Positions 1-7,116 of a stretch of 8,029 nucleotides of DNA are shown here, piece after piece. This DNA comes from Pseudomonadota bacterium. GTDB lineage: Bacteria > Pseudomonadota > Alphaproteobacteria > Rhizobiales > Xanthobacteraceae. The position numbers were made by a program, and so were the translations under genes. The notes beneath the pieces are model-generated. The model was not told where the DNA came from and ran no database searches. It saw only the letters and a program-made list of their open reading frames with translations. The stretch lies in assembly GCA_021779635.1 (NCBI GenBank), contig JAJYAH010000298.1:1-8029 (forward strand), in the 5' to 3' direction. Within the stretch, counting starts at the first letter, position 1; every line of letters starts with the position of its first letter.

Positions 1-549
1 GGCGAGCAGCCGCTCCTGATTCTCGATGACAGTAACCTCGCATCCGCATTTCGCCGCGGCACAGGCAGCCTCTAGACCGATAACACCGCCGCCAACGATG
101 GCGACGCGGGACCGTCCATGGAACGATTGGCGCAAATTCATCGAGTCTTCGATGTTGCGAAGGTAGTAAACCGGAGGACCGGCTCCCTCAAGCGTCTTGA
201 TCCGCCGCGGCTGGGTGCCGGTCGCAAGCAAAAGCCGATCGTATCCGAACATCCTGCCATCGCCGGTCGCGACGGCTTGTCGCTCCGGATCGCATGCGAC
301 GACGGCGGTTCCGGTGATCATGCTGACGTCGAGCACGTCCGTCCAGTCGTCGATCGGCTTGAGATAGGTAACCGGCGCCTCCAGCGTCGCAAGCAGTTCC
401 TTCGACAGTTGCGGCCGCTCATATGGCGGATGCTTTTCCTCGCCGATCAGCGTGATTGACCCGCGAAAGCCGGCGGATCGCAGCGCTTCCGCGGCACGTC
501 CTCCCGCCTGGCCGGCGCCGGCAATCACGATTTTCTGGATGGATGGCAC
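1..549 (-). CDS. FAD-dependent ferredoxin reductase (BphA4/rhodocoxin reductase type), N-terminal part
   Basis: The visible 183 codons encode the start of a flavoprotein that passes electrons between NAD(P)H and a ferredoxin, normally for a Rieske oxygenase or cytochrome P450. Seen: an FAD-binding Rossmann motif IVIAGAGQAGGRAAEAL at residues 7-23, the family signature ERPQLSKELL at 44-53, the LLLATGTQPR segment at 106-115, and a second, NAD-binding Rossmann motif VAIVGGGVIGLEAA at 149-162. These in this order are typical of the oxygenase-coupled reductase family (usually about 400 residues), so roughly the C-terminal half lies left of base 1. The start is a GTG at 549-547, the only usual start codon between an in-frame TGA (612-610) and the first Rossmann strand; GGGAG at 565-561 lies 11 nt upstream, a slightly long spacing. 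It is transcribed divergently from the catabolic genes to the right. The partner ferredoxin is not in the window. Family is secure; the physiological partner is unknown. Confidence 0.9.
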   Translation of the reverse strand, partial: MPSIQKIVIAGAGQAGGRAAEALRSAGFRGSITLIGEEKHPPYERPQLSKELLATLEAPVTYLKPIDDWTDVLDVSMITGTAVVACDPERQAVATGDGRMFGYDRLLLATGTQPRRIKTLEGAGPPVYYLRNIEDSMNLRQSFHGRSRVAIVGGGVIGLEAACAAAKCGCEVTVIENQERLLA

Positions 550-636
550 CGGCGCTTCAACTCCCGTGGCGCCCGAAATCTTCCTCTTTTTGCCGAACAG
601 GGAAGCGCTTCAAGCATTCTTGGATTGCACAGACAT

Positions 637-661
637 TAAAAACAGTCCAACCTGCTTGTAA
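637..661 (+). promoter_or_regulatory. Shared promoter/operator element, copy 1
   Basis: This AT-rich 25-bp stretch ends in CTGCTTGTAA (652-661) and matches the stretch at 5806-5830 at 19 of 25 positions, including the exact 10-mer and a CCA located two bases before it. It ends 54 nt before the GTG start of the amidohydrolase, close to the 59 nt seen for the second copy, and each copy has a TTGC (here 625-628) roughly 25-30 nt upstream of the conserved 10-mer. The position fits a core promoter or activator/repressor site. Which sigma factor or regulator reads it cannot be told from sequence; no regulator gene is present in the window. Confidence 0.5.
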
Positions 662-704
662 AGTAATAAAGTTGATCCACGCGGCTATCGCAGTGCATCA
701 CTAC

Positions 705-710
705 GGGAGA
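705..710 (+). promoter_or_regulatory. Ribosome binding site deciding the GTG start at 716
   Basis: GGGAGA lies 5 nt upstream of the GTG at 716. It supports this GTG as the start: the reading then opens MARAIDVHTHF, placing the metal-binding HxH at residues 8 and 10, where members of the family have it. Confidence 0.7.
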
Positions 711-715
711 AAGCG

Positions 716-1708
716 GTGGCCAGGGCGATCGACGTGCATACCCATTTTGTGCCGGAAACCATGCCGTCCGGGGCGGGCCGCAACCCCCTCTGGCCATCGA
801 TCGAACACAGGGACGGGAACAAGGCCGCGGTCGTCGTGGGCGGCAAGATCTTTCGTGCCATCGATTCCAGAAGCTGGGATGCCGACCGTCGATTGCGGGA
901 TATGCAAGCGGACGACGTCGACGTCCAAGTCGTGTCCCCGATGCCCGAATTGTTGTCGCACTGGTTTCCCGCCGATGATGCCGACATGTTGTCCGGTCAT
1001 ATCAACCGCTCCATAGCGGAACTATGCTCAACCCACCCGGAACACTTTATCGGAATCGGCATGGCTCCCGTCCAGGAACCCGCGCTTGCCGCACGCCGCC
1101 TGGCAGACCTCAAAGCGCTCGGACTTTGCGGCATTGAAATCGGCAGCCACATCAATGGTGTCGCGTTGGGTGACCCGCGCATGCACGAGCTCTATGCCGC
1201 CGCCGAGCAGGCCGATCTCGCGATCATGATCCATCCGCTGCACCCCTCGGGCATGGAGCGAATGGGTGGCCGGCCGGAACTGGCCGCCGTCGCGGCCTTT
1301 CCGCTTGAAACCGCGTTGGCTGCCACGTCCCTTCTGACTCATGCCGTCACCGAGCGATTTCCAAAATTGCGAATATTGCTCAGCCACGGCGGCGGGGCAT
1401 TGCCCTGGATTCTTCCGCGCCTTAAGCACGCACATGCGCTCGGACCTCCGCTGCAGGAGCTGTTTGCGCGCGATCCTACCGAGATGGCGCGGGCATTCTA
1501 CTACGACACCATTTTGTATGATCGTCTCGCCTTGCGATTCCTCGCCGAGTCGGTGGGCGCCAATCACATCGTGGTCGGATCGGATTATCCGTTCTCGATC
1601 AAGCAGGACCGGCCGGCTGAATTCGCCGAGCTGGCGCTCGGAATCAACCGGGCAACGCTTGCGGAGAATGCGGCACGCTTTCTGAACCGGGCGCCTTTCG
1701 CAGCGTGA
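716..1708 (+). CDS. ACMSD-family amidohydrolase / metal-dependent decarboxylase
   Basis: A 330-residue TIM-barrel metal hydrolase of the amidohydrolase-2 superfamily, closest in pattern to 2-amino-3-carboxymuconate-6-semialdehyde decarboxylase (ACMSD) and related non-oxidative decarboxylases. Visible metal and catalytic residues are H8 and H10 (DVHTHF), H173 (MIHPLHP), H224 (LSHGGGALPW) and D290 (VGSDYPF). From memory of the Pseudomonas ACMSD, the corresponding residues are H9, H11, H177, H228 and D294, a constant offset after the N-terminus; its substrate-carboxylate arginines 51 and 239 would then correspond to R47 and R235, both of which are arginine here. This favours decarboxylation of a carboxylated aromatic or muconate-like substrate over simple hydrolysis, but the substrate is unknown and true ACMSD activity is not claimed; no other tryptophan/nitrobenzoate pathway genes are nearby. 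The length is normal and the gene appears intact. It heads the rightward gene series, with the next ORF 30 nt downstream. Cytoplasmic: no signal peptide. Confidence 0.85.
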   Translation: MARAIDVHTHFVPETMPSGAGRNPLWPSIEHRDGNKAAVVVGGKIFRAIDSRSWDADRRLRDMQADDVDVQVVSPMPELLSHWFPADDADMLSGHINRSIAELCSTHPEHFIGIGMAPVQEPALAARRLADLKALGLCGIEIGSHINGVALGDPRMHELYAAAEQADLAIMIHPLHPSGMERMGGRPELAAVAAFPLETALAATSLLTHAVTERFPKLRILLSHGGGALPWILPRLKHAHALGPPLQELFARDPTEMARAFYYDTILYDRLALRFLAESVGANHIVVGSDYPFSIKQDRPAEFAELALGINRATLAENAARFLNRAPFAA

Positions 1709-1738
1709 CGCGCGGCACGACCGGGCAGGAACCGGAAG

Positions 1739-2233
1739 ATGAGGGAGAAACTGGTGGGAAGGTGCTATTCGTATCGACAGTACTGCTCATTGGGGCCGCT
1801 ACCGCCGCGGACGCCGGCGCGACCCGATCCGCAAGTGCCCCGGGATCACAAATTGGGCCCATGCGTGCACGGGAAAATCGGTTCGTTCTATTTCTATGAG
1901 AAGGACTCGAACGACGACGCCGCGTTCGGCTTTTTCGACGTCGAACTGTCGGTTCAGCGCGTTGCAGCCGGCAAGGTCCGGATCGAACTTTACTGCATTG
2001 CCGATGGATATCAGACTTCACGCGGCGTCGGCGCGGGGCACCCAGTCAAAATCGCGATCATGGCAGGCGGCGAGACGGTGGGATCAACCGAGTGGCATTT
2101 TGCCGACGTCATCTGCGGGCACGCAGATCCGATGAATTTCTCGGCCGATATTGACATTGGCGACACATCGTTTTCACTGATTGACCGCATCGATCTGCTC
2201 GGGGTCGATGGGCTGTCAACGCCTTGCGGATAG
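1739..2233 (+). CDS. Hypothetical protein, reading frame of N-terminus uncertain
   Basis: A 164-codon frame that I do not recognise. The part from about residue 45 on (starting near HGKIGSFYFYEKD) looks like a genuine small beta-rich domain: alternating hydrophobic residues, many acidic residues and glycines, and cysteines in LYCIAD, VICGHAD and the C-terminal TPCG. The ATG at 1739 has AGGA at 1727-1730, 8 nt upstream. The first 45 residues are unusual, rich in Arg, Pro, Cys and Tyr, as out-of-frame translation often is. In the +1 frame over the same bases, a GTG at 1705 overlaps the amidohydrolase stop (GTGA) and reads into a hydrophobic, signal-peptide-like run (VLFVSTVLLIGAATAADAGA, about 1762-1821) before stopping at 1899. 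The true product may therefore be a secreted protein joined by a frameshift near 1830-1890, or the intact 164-residue protein. Third-position G/C in the disputed stretch is somewhat higher in the 1739 frame. It sits between the amidohydrolase and the oxidoreductase, 46 nt before the latter, and is probably co-transcribed. Confidence 0.55.
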   Translation: MREKLVGRCYSYRQYCSLGPLPPRTPARPDPQVPRDHKLGPCVHGKIGSFYFYEKDSNDDAAFGFFDVELSVQRVAAGKVRIELYCIADGYQTSRGVGAGHPVKIAIMAGGETVGSTEWHFADVICGHADPMNFSADIDIGDTSFSLIDRIDLLGVDGLSTPCG

Positions 2234-2279
2234 CCTTCCGACGTTCCAGCCTGCCATGATGATTTAACGGAGCCACGCG

Positions 2280-5200
2280 ATGACGTTGATGCAGGTCGGG
2301 TTGGACGACAAATACCGGCTCGATGCCAAGCGAATCTATCTTTCCGGAATCCAGGCACTGGTACGATTGCCGATGTTGCAGCGCGAACGAGATCGCGCGC
2401 AGAATCTCAACAGCGCCGGATTTATCTCGGGATACCGCGGTTCCCCCCTCGGCATGTACGACAATGCCTTGTGGCGGGCCAAGTCGTTCCTGCAATCGCA
2501 CGATATCGCCTTCGTCCCCGGACTAAACGAAGATCTGGCGGCGACCGCCGTGTGGGGCAGCCAGCAGGTCGGACTGTTTCCCGGAGCGAAGGTCGATGGC
2601 GTGTTCGGGATTTGGTATGGCAAGGGACCGGGGGTGGACCGTTCCGTCGACGCCCTCAAGCATGCCAATTCGGCCGGCACGGCCCGGCACGGCGGCGTAC
2701 TCGCGCTGGCCGGCGACGATCATGGCTGCCAATCATCAACGCTTGCGCATCAGAGCGAACAGGTATTCGCCGCCGCATTGATGCCGATCCTCAATCCGGC
2801 AACGCTGCAGGATTATCTGGATCTAGGACTCTACGGCTTTGCGCTCTCCCGCTTCTCCGGCTGCTGGGTCGGCTTCAAGGCGATTTCCGAAACGGTCGAG
2901 AGTTCCGCCTCCATTTACAGCGATCCGGCGCGCGTGCAGGTGGTGCTGCCATCGGACTTCGCGATGCCGCCGGGCGGCCTCAACATCAGATGGCCCGACC
3001 CGCCGCTCGAACAGGAGAGACGGCTGCACGGCCCGAAAATGGAGGCCATTGCGGCATTCGCGCGAGCCAACCAGCTCGATCGAGTCGTGCTCGACAGCAA
3101 ACCGGTACGGCTTGGGATCGTCGCCACCGGCAAGGCCTATCTCGACCTGCGGCAGGCCCTTGCCGACCTCGGCATAACCGAACGGTACGCCCAACAACTC
3201 GGCCTGCGCATCTACAAGGTCGCACTGACCTGGCCGCTCGAGGAGAGTGGTGCAAGACGATTTGCCGAGGGTTTGCAGGACGTCCTGGTGGTCGAGGAAA
3301 AGCGCGGCTTTGTCGAAGATCAACTGGTGCGAATTCTCTACAATATGGATGCTTCAAAGCGTCCTTCGGTCGTCGGCAAACGTGACGAACACGGCGCGGC
3401 GCTGTTGCCGAGCGAAGGCGAGCTCACGCCGACCATGGTCGCTGCGGCGCTCGTCTCGCGCCTGCGCCGGCTTGGTCACCAGAGTCCGGAACTGGAACAA
3501 AGACTGGCCCGGCTTGAAGCCTTTGAACATCCGGCGAACGCGCCCTCTGCCATGGCGTTGCAGCGCACACCTTATTTCTGCTCCGGCTGCCCGCACAACA
3601 CCTCGACGAAAGTGCCGGAAGGCAGCCGCGCGATGGCCGGCATCGGCTGTCACGGGATGGCTCTCGCCGTCCCAAGCCGACGTACTGCGACGATCTCGCA
3701 TATGGGCGCCGAGGGCGTGACCTGGATCGGCCAGGCACCCTTCACCGATGAACGCCACATCTTTCAGAACATCGGTGACGGTACCTACACCCATTCCGGG
3801 CTGCTGGCGCTGCGGGCTGCCGCCGCGGCGGGCGTCAATATCACCTACAAGATTCTTTACAACGACGCGGTCGCGATGACCGGCGGACAGCCGGCCGAGG
3901 GCGGGCTCACCGTCTCGCAAATCGCCCATCAGGTCGCTGCTGAAGGCGCAAAACGCATTGCGATCGTCTCGGACGATCCCGACAAATATCCCGGCAAAGA
4001 CTATTTCCCGGCAGGCGCCACTGTCCATCATCGCCGCGAGCTGGATCGGATTCAACGCGAACTGCGGGAGATCAGCGGTCTCTCCGTCTTGATCTACGAT
4101 CAAACCTGCGCAGCGGAAAAACGTCGTCGTCGCAAGCGCGGGCTCTACCCGGATCCGCCCAAGCGCGTCTTCATCAACGATCTCGTCTGCGAAGGCTGCG
4201 GCGATTGCTCGCAGACCTCGAACTGCGTTTCGGTTCAGCCGCTCGAAACCGAATTCGGACGCAAGCGGAAGATCGACCAATCGAACTGCAACAAGGACTA
4301 TTCCTGCGCCGAGGGATTTTGTCCAAGCTTTGTGACTGTTCACGGCGGCGCGCTCAAGAAGGCGGAAAGCTCCGCGATCGATTCCGGCCAGCTGTTCGCC
4401 GACCTTCCATTGCCCGACAAGCACGAGCTGGATGCGCCCTTCAATATCCTCGTCACAGGCATCGGCGGCACCGGCGTCATCACGATCGGCGCGCTCCTGG
4501 GCATGGCCGCCCACCTCGACGGCCGCGGCTGCTCCGCGCTCGACTTTACCGGACTAGCGCAAAAAAATGGCGCAGTCATGAGCCATGTCCGAATAGCGCG
4601 AACGCCGGAAGAAATCGCCACGGTTCGCATCGCTTCCGGAGGTGCCGATCTTATTCTCGGCTGCGATATCGTTGTTTCCGCAAGTACTGCCGCCCTCAGC
4701 CGAGCCGAACGCGGCGTGACCCAGGCCATTGTCAATGCCGACCTGCAGCCAACGGCCGGTTTTGTGATGAATCCCGATATCGATTTCGAAATGACCGCGA
4801 TGCAGGGAGCGCTGCGCGAGGCGATCGGCGAAAAAAAGCTTGATATCATCGACGCGACGGGCATCGCGTCAGCCTTGATGGGCGACAGCATCGCAACCAA
4901 CGCCTTCATGCTCGGCTTTGCATTCCAGAAAGGGGCCATTCCGCTTTCGCTGGAGGCAATTCTGCGCGCCATCGAAATCAACGGCGCTGCCATCGAGATG
5001 AACAAGCAGGCCTTTTCCTGGGGACGACTCGCAGCATACGACCTCGCGCGCGTGCGCAGCGTAACCCAGTTCCGGGCACGAGCCTCCGCCCCTGTCGGCA
5101 ACCTTGACGATGCGATAACTAACCGCGCCGCATTTCTCGTCGCTTATCAGAACCAGGCTTACGCGGACCGCTACCTCGCGATGGTGTCCGCGGCGCGCAA

Positions 5201-5756
5201 CGCCGAGGCCGCAGTGGCACCTGGATCCAGCGAGCTCACCGAGGCCGTTGCAAAAAACCTGTTCAAGCTCATGGCCTACAAGGACGAATATGAGGTGGCG
5301 CGGCTCTATACCGACGGCAGCTTTGCAGACAAGCTGAAGGCGCAATTCGACGGCGATTTTCGGATCAAATTCCATCTCGCGCCACCATTGTTGGCACGTC
5401 GCGACAAAGTGACCGGACGTCCCCGAAAGTCGGAATATGGCGGCTGGACGATCCACCTGTTTCGCCTTCTTGCACGGCTGAAATTCCTCCGCGGCACCGC
5501 ACTCGATCCATTCGGTTATGCGCCGGAGCGCAAGGCCGAGCGGCAGCTGATCGCGGATTACGAGGCGATGCTGCAACAGCGCATGGCGGCGCTGCAGAGC
5601 CGGGATCTGGTCACGCTGATCAAACTGGCGCGGATTCCCGAAGTGATCCGCGGCTATGGATATATTAAAGACGAAAGCATCCAGAAAGCAGCGCAACAAC
5701 GCGCACGCCTTCTCGCCGATCTCGATAACAATCGCTTCGCTGTCGCAGCAGAGTAA
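2280..5756 (+). CDS. Indolepyruvate ferredoxin oxidoreductase, single-chain fusion
   Basis: This 1158-residue thiamine-diphosphate and iron-sulfur enzyme oxidatively decarboxylates a 2-oxoacid (classically indolepyruvate or another arylpyruvate) with CoA to an acyl-CoA, CO2 and reduced ferredoxin. Domain order seen: a pyrimidine-binding alpha-type region with SGYRGSPLG (50-58), GLNED (81-85; E84 is a plausible cofactor-activating Glu), GKGPG (114-118) and GDDHGCQSS (145-153); a TPP-binding region with YFCSGCPHN (432-440), GCHG (456-459), GDGTYTHSG (499-507) and NDAVAMTGGQ (528-537); a cysteine cluster CEGCGDC plus C649, C670, C676 and C681 (637-682) likely ligating a 4Fe-4S cluster; a gamma-type region beginning ILVTGIGGTGV (723-733); and a C-terminal DUF6537-like region (about 940-1140, KNLFKLMAYKDEYEVARLY). 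Archaeal homologues split this into two subunits; the one-chain form of about 1150-1180 residues is usual in proteobacteria. GGAG at 2269-2272 sits 7 nt before the ATG. All expected motifs are intact. Substrate is inferred from family only; the ferredoxin partner is not encoded here. Confidence 0.95.
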   Translation: MTLMQVGLDDKYRLDAKRIYLSGIQALVRLPMLQRERDRAQNLNSAGFISGYRGSPLGMYDNALWRAKSFLQSHDIAFVPGLNEDLAATAVWGSQQVGLFPGAKVDGVFGIWYGKGPGVDRSVDALKHANSAGTARHGGVLALAGDDHGCQSSTLAHQSEQVFAAALMPILNPATLQDYLDLGLYGFALSRFSGCWVGFKAISETVESSASIYSDPARVQVVLPSDFAMPPGGLNIRWPDPPLEQERRLHGPKMEAIAAFARANQLDRVVLDSKPVRLGIVATGKAYLDLRQALADLGITERYAQQLGLRIYKVALTWPLEESGARRFAEGLQDVLVVEEKRGFVEDQLVRILYNMDASKRPSVVGKRDEHGAALLPSEGELTPTMVAAALVSRLRRLGHQSPELEQRLARLEAFEHPANAPSAMALQRTPYFCSGCPHNTSTKVPEGSRAMAGIGCHGMALAVPSRRTATISHMGAEGVTWIGQAPFTDERHIFQNIGDGTYTHSGLLALRAAAAAGVNITYKILYNDAVAMTGGQPAEGGLTVSQIAHQVAAEGAKRIAIVSDDPDKYPGKDYFPAGATVHHRRELDRIQRELREISGLSVLIYDQTCAAEKRRRRKRGLYPDPPKRVFINDLVCEGCGDCSQTSNCVSVQPLETEFGRKRKIDQSNCNKDYSCAEGFCPSFVTVHGGALKKAESSAIDSGQLFADLPLPDKHELDAPFNILVTGIGGTGVITIGALLGMAAHLDGRGCSALDFTGLAQKNGAVMSHVRIARTPEEIATVRIASGGADLILGCDIVVSASTAALSRAERGVTQAIVNADLQPTAGFVMNPDIDFEMTAMQGALREAIGEKKLDIIDATGIASALMGDSIATNAFMLGFAFQKGAIPLSLEAILRAIEINGAAIEMNKQAFSWGRLAAYDLARVRSVTQFRARASAPVGNLDDAITNRAAFLVAYQNQAYADRYLAMVSAARNAEAAVAPGSSELTEAVAKNLFKLMAYKDEYEVARLYTDGSFADKLKAQFDGDFRIKFHLAPPLLARRDKVTGRPRKSEYGGWTIHLFRLLARLKFLRGTALDPFGYAPERKAERQLIADYEAMLQQRMAALQSRDLVTLIKLARIPEVIRGYGYIKDESIQKAAQQRARLLADLDNNRFAVAAE

Positions 5757-5889
5757 GGCTTGGCTTGACAGCGGCACGTTGCGAAACACAGTTGCCGTCC
5801 AAACTCATAAACCGGCCATACTGCTTGTAACTTCGAAGCACGCCTGTTAGCTTTTCACAAAACGACAAACAAGATTTGGGAGGATCGCA
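5757..5889 (+). promoter_or_regulatory. Intergenic region with likely promoter for the binding protein
   Basis: This 133-bp gap is the largest within the rightward series and is AT-richer than the genes around it, suggesting that the binding protein and crotonase form a second transcription unit, perhaps in addition to read-through. It carries the second copy of the shared element (5806-5830) and a strong ribosome binding site, GGGAGG at 5878-5883, 6 nt before the ATG at 5890. A TTGACA hexamer at 5765-5770 has no matching -10 hexamer at normal spacing. No clear terminator follows the oxidoreductase stop. Confidence 0.5.
5806..5830 (+). promoter_or_regulatory. Shared promoter/operator element, copy 2
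   Basis: This 25-bp stretch ends in CTGCTTGTAA (5821-5830) and pairs with the copy at 637-661 at 19 of 25 positions. It ends 59 nt before the binding-protein ATG. A TTGC at 5792-5795 precedes it much as TTGC at 625-628 precedes copy 1, with two extra bases in between. The equivalent position, orientation and intergenic location support a common regulatory role; the identity of the factor is unknown. Confidence 0.5.
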
Positions 5890-7116
5890 ATGAAGGGAAA
5901 GTTAGGTTTCGCGCTGTCCGCGGCCCTGTTGCTCATAAGCTTCGCTGGCGCCGGTGCTGCCGACAAGAAATACGGACCGGGTATTAGCGACAAGGAGATC
6001 AAGCTGGGCCAAACGGTGCCATACAGCGGACCGGCATCGGCCTTCTCGAGTTACGGCCGGGTCATGACCGGTTATTTCGAGATGCTCAACGAAGCCGGAG
6101 GCATTAACGGCCGAAAGGTCACGCTGATATCGCTCGATAATGCATACAGTCCTCCGAAAGCCCTGGAGCAGACCCGCAAACTGGTCGAGGACGACGGCGT
6201 GTTCGCGGATGTGGGCACGGTGGGAACCACACCCAATTCAGCGATTCAGAAATACCTCAACCAGAATCAGGTCCCGCACGTTTTCATCTCGGCCGGCGGA
6301 CGACGCTTCAACGATCCAAAGAATTTTCCCTGGAGCGCACCGATGTATCCCGCCTTCGAAATGGAGGGCAAGACTTTCGGCAACTACCTCCTCCGGCACA
6401 AACCCGACGCGAAAATCGCCGTGCTGTACCAGAACGACGATTATGGCAAGGACTTCCTCACGGGGCTGAAGGCGGCGCTGGAGAAGGCGTCCCCCAAGAT
6501 CGTAGCCGAGGCCAGCTACGAACTTGCCGATCCCACCATCGACTCGCAGATCGTCAAATTGAAGGATTCCGGCGCCGATGTGTTGATGGACTTCTCAACT
6601 CCGAAATTCGCTGCGCAAACCCTCAAGAAGACGACCGAACTGGACTGGCATCCGACACAGTTTCTTGTCAGCCCGACCAATTCCGTTGCGGCGGTTTTGA
6701 AGCCGGCGGGGCTGGAAAACGTGCAAGGCGTTTTCACGACCCAGTTTACCAAACAGGCAGGCGATCCGGCATGGGCTGATGACCCCGAGGTCAAGGAATA
6801 TATCGCATTCATGAAAAAATGGACACCGAATGACAACCCGGGTGATTTCGTCGCGCTGTCCGGCTACATCAATGCCCAGGCTATTGCCTATGGACTGAAG
6901 CGCTGCGGTGACGATCTGACGCGCGAGAATTTCCTCAAGCAGGCGCTCAGCTTCAAGGGGCAGCGCTTCAAGATGATGCTGCCTGGCATCGAACTCAACA
7001 ATTCAGTCGACGATCATGCGCCATATCAATCCTTGCGCATGGCGCGGTTTGAAGGATCGAGCTGGAAGCTGATTGATGACAGCGCGGCCTCCGGACAAAC
7101 ATCGTCGGCCAAATGA
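5890..7116 (+). CDS. ABC transporter substrate-binding protein, branched-chain amino acid (LivK) type
   Basis: A 408-residue periplasmic binding protein of the Peripla_BP_6 / LivK-like family that captures a solute for an ABC importer. Seen: a classic Sec signal peptide (MKGK, hydrophobic ALSAALLLISFAG, then AGAA with cleavage near residue 23-24 before DKKYG), followed by the family opening GISDKEIKLGQTVPYSGP (31-48), the lobe-1 segment GYFEMLNEAGGINGRKVTLI (61-80), DVGTVGTTPNSAI (107-119), and the inter-domain segment KIAVLYQNDDYGKDFLTGLK (165-184). In GC-rich soil proteobacteria, members near catabolic genes often bind aromatic acids or other organic acids rather than amino acids, so the name should not be read as substrate. 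No permease or ATPase gene is in the window; they may lie downstream or elsewhere. ATG at 5890 has GGGAGG six nt upstream. Its stop overlaps the start of the crotonase gene by ATGA, so the two are translated together. Confidence 0.92.
   Translation: MKGKLGFALSAALLLISFAGAGAADKKYGPGISDKEIKLGQTVPYSGPASAFSSYGRVMTGYFEMLNEAGGINGRKVTLISLDNAYSPPKALEQTRKLVEDDGVFADVGTVGTTPNSAIQKYLNQNQVPHVFISAGGRRFNDPKNFPWSAPMYPAFEMEGKTFGNYLLRHKPDAKIAVLYQNDDYGKDFLTGLKAALEKASPKIVAEASYELADPTIDSQIVKLKDSGADVLMDFSTPKFAAQTLKKTTELDWHPTQFLVSPTNSVAAVLKPAGLENVQGVFTTQFTKQAGDPAWADDPEVKEYIAFMKKWTPNDNPGDFVALSGYINAQAIAYGLKRCGDDLTRENFLKQALSFKGQRFKMMLPGIELNNSVDDHAPYQSLRMARFEGSSWKLIDDSAASGQTSSAK

Larger units (their letters stand above)
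550..715. promoter_or_regulatory. Divergent intergenic region between reductase and amidohydrolase
   Basis: This 166-bp stretch separates the start of the leftward reductase from the start of the rightward amidohydrolase and is visibly more AT-rich at 631-675 than the flanking coding DNA, as expected of promoter DNA. It must hold the promoters for both directions unless the amidohydrolase is read from farther away. On the plus strand it contains the element shared with the binding-protein promoter region (637-661). On the minus strand a TTGGAC hexamer is followed after 17 nt by CAATCC, only a weak resemblance to a sigma-70 promoter. No convincing open frame is present here. Confidence 0.6.

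Noticed and set aside
456..1016. Plus-strand frame of 186 codons spanning the divergent region and the amidohydrolase start
   Set aside because: It overlaps the reductase N-terminus on one side and the amidohydrolase on the other, has Arg/Pro/Ser-rich composition typical of off-frame translation, and would read through the promoter region.
3354..4514. Long minus-strand open frame (386 codons) and other long alternative frames inside the oxidoreductase gene (for example 2471-3385 plus, 4869-5789 minus)
   Set aside because: They lie antisense or out of frame to a gene whose motifs are intact throughout; GC-rich codon bias readily leaves such frames open, and their translations show no recognisable domain.
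5765..5793. TTGACA (5765-5770) as a sigma-70 -35 box, or TGGC..GC (5761-5775) as a sigma-54 site
   Set aside because: No -10-like hexamer lies 16-18 nt downstream, and the sigma-54 reading lacks the TTGC of the -12 element.
5772..5797. CGGCA/TGCCG inverted repeat after the oxidoreductase stop as a terminator
   Set aside because: Only five pairs with a 16-nt loop and no T-run; too weak to call.
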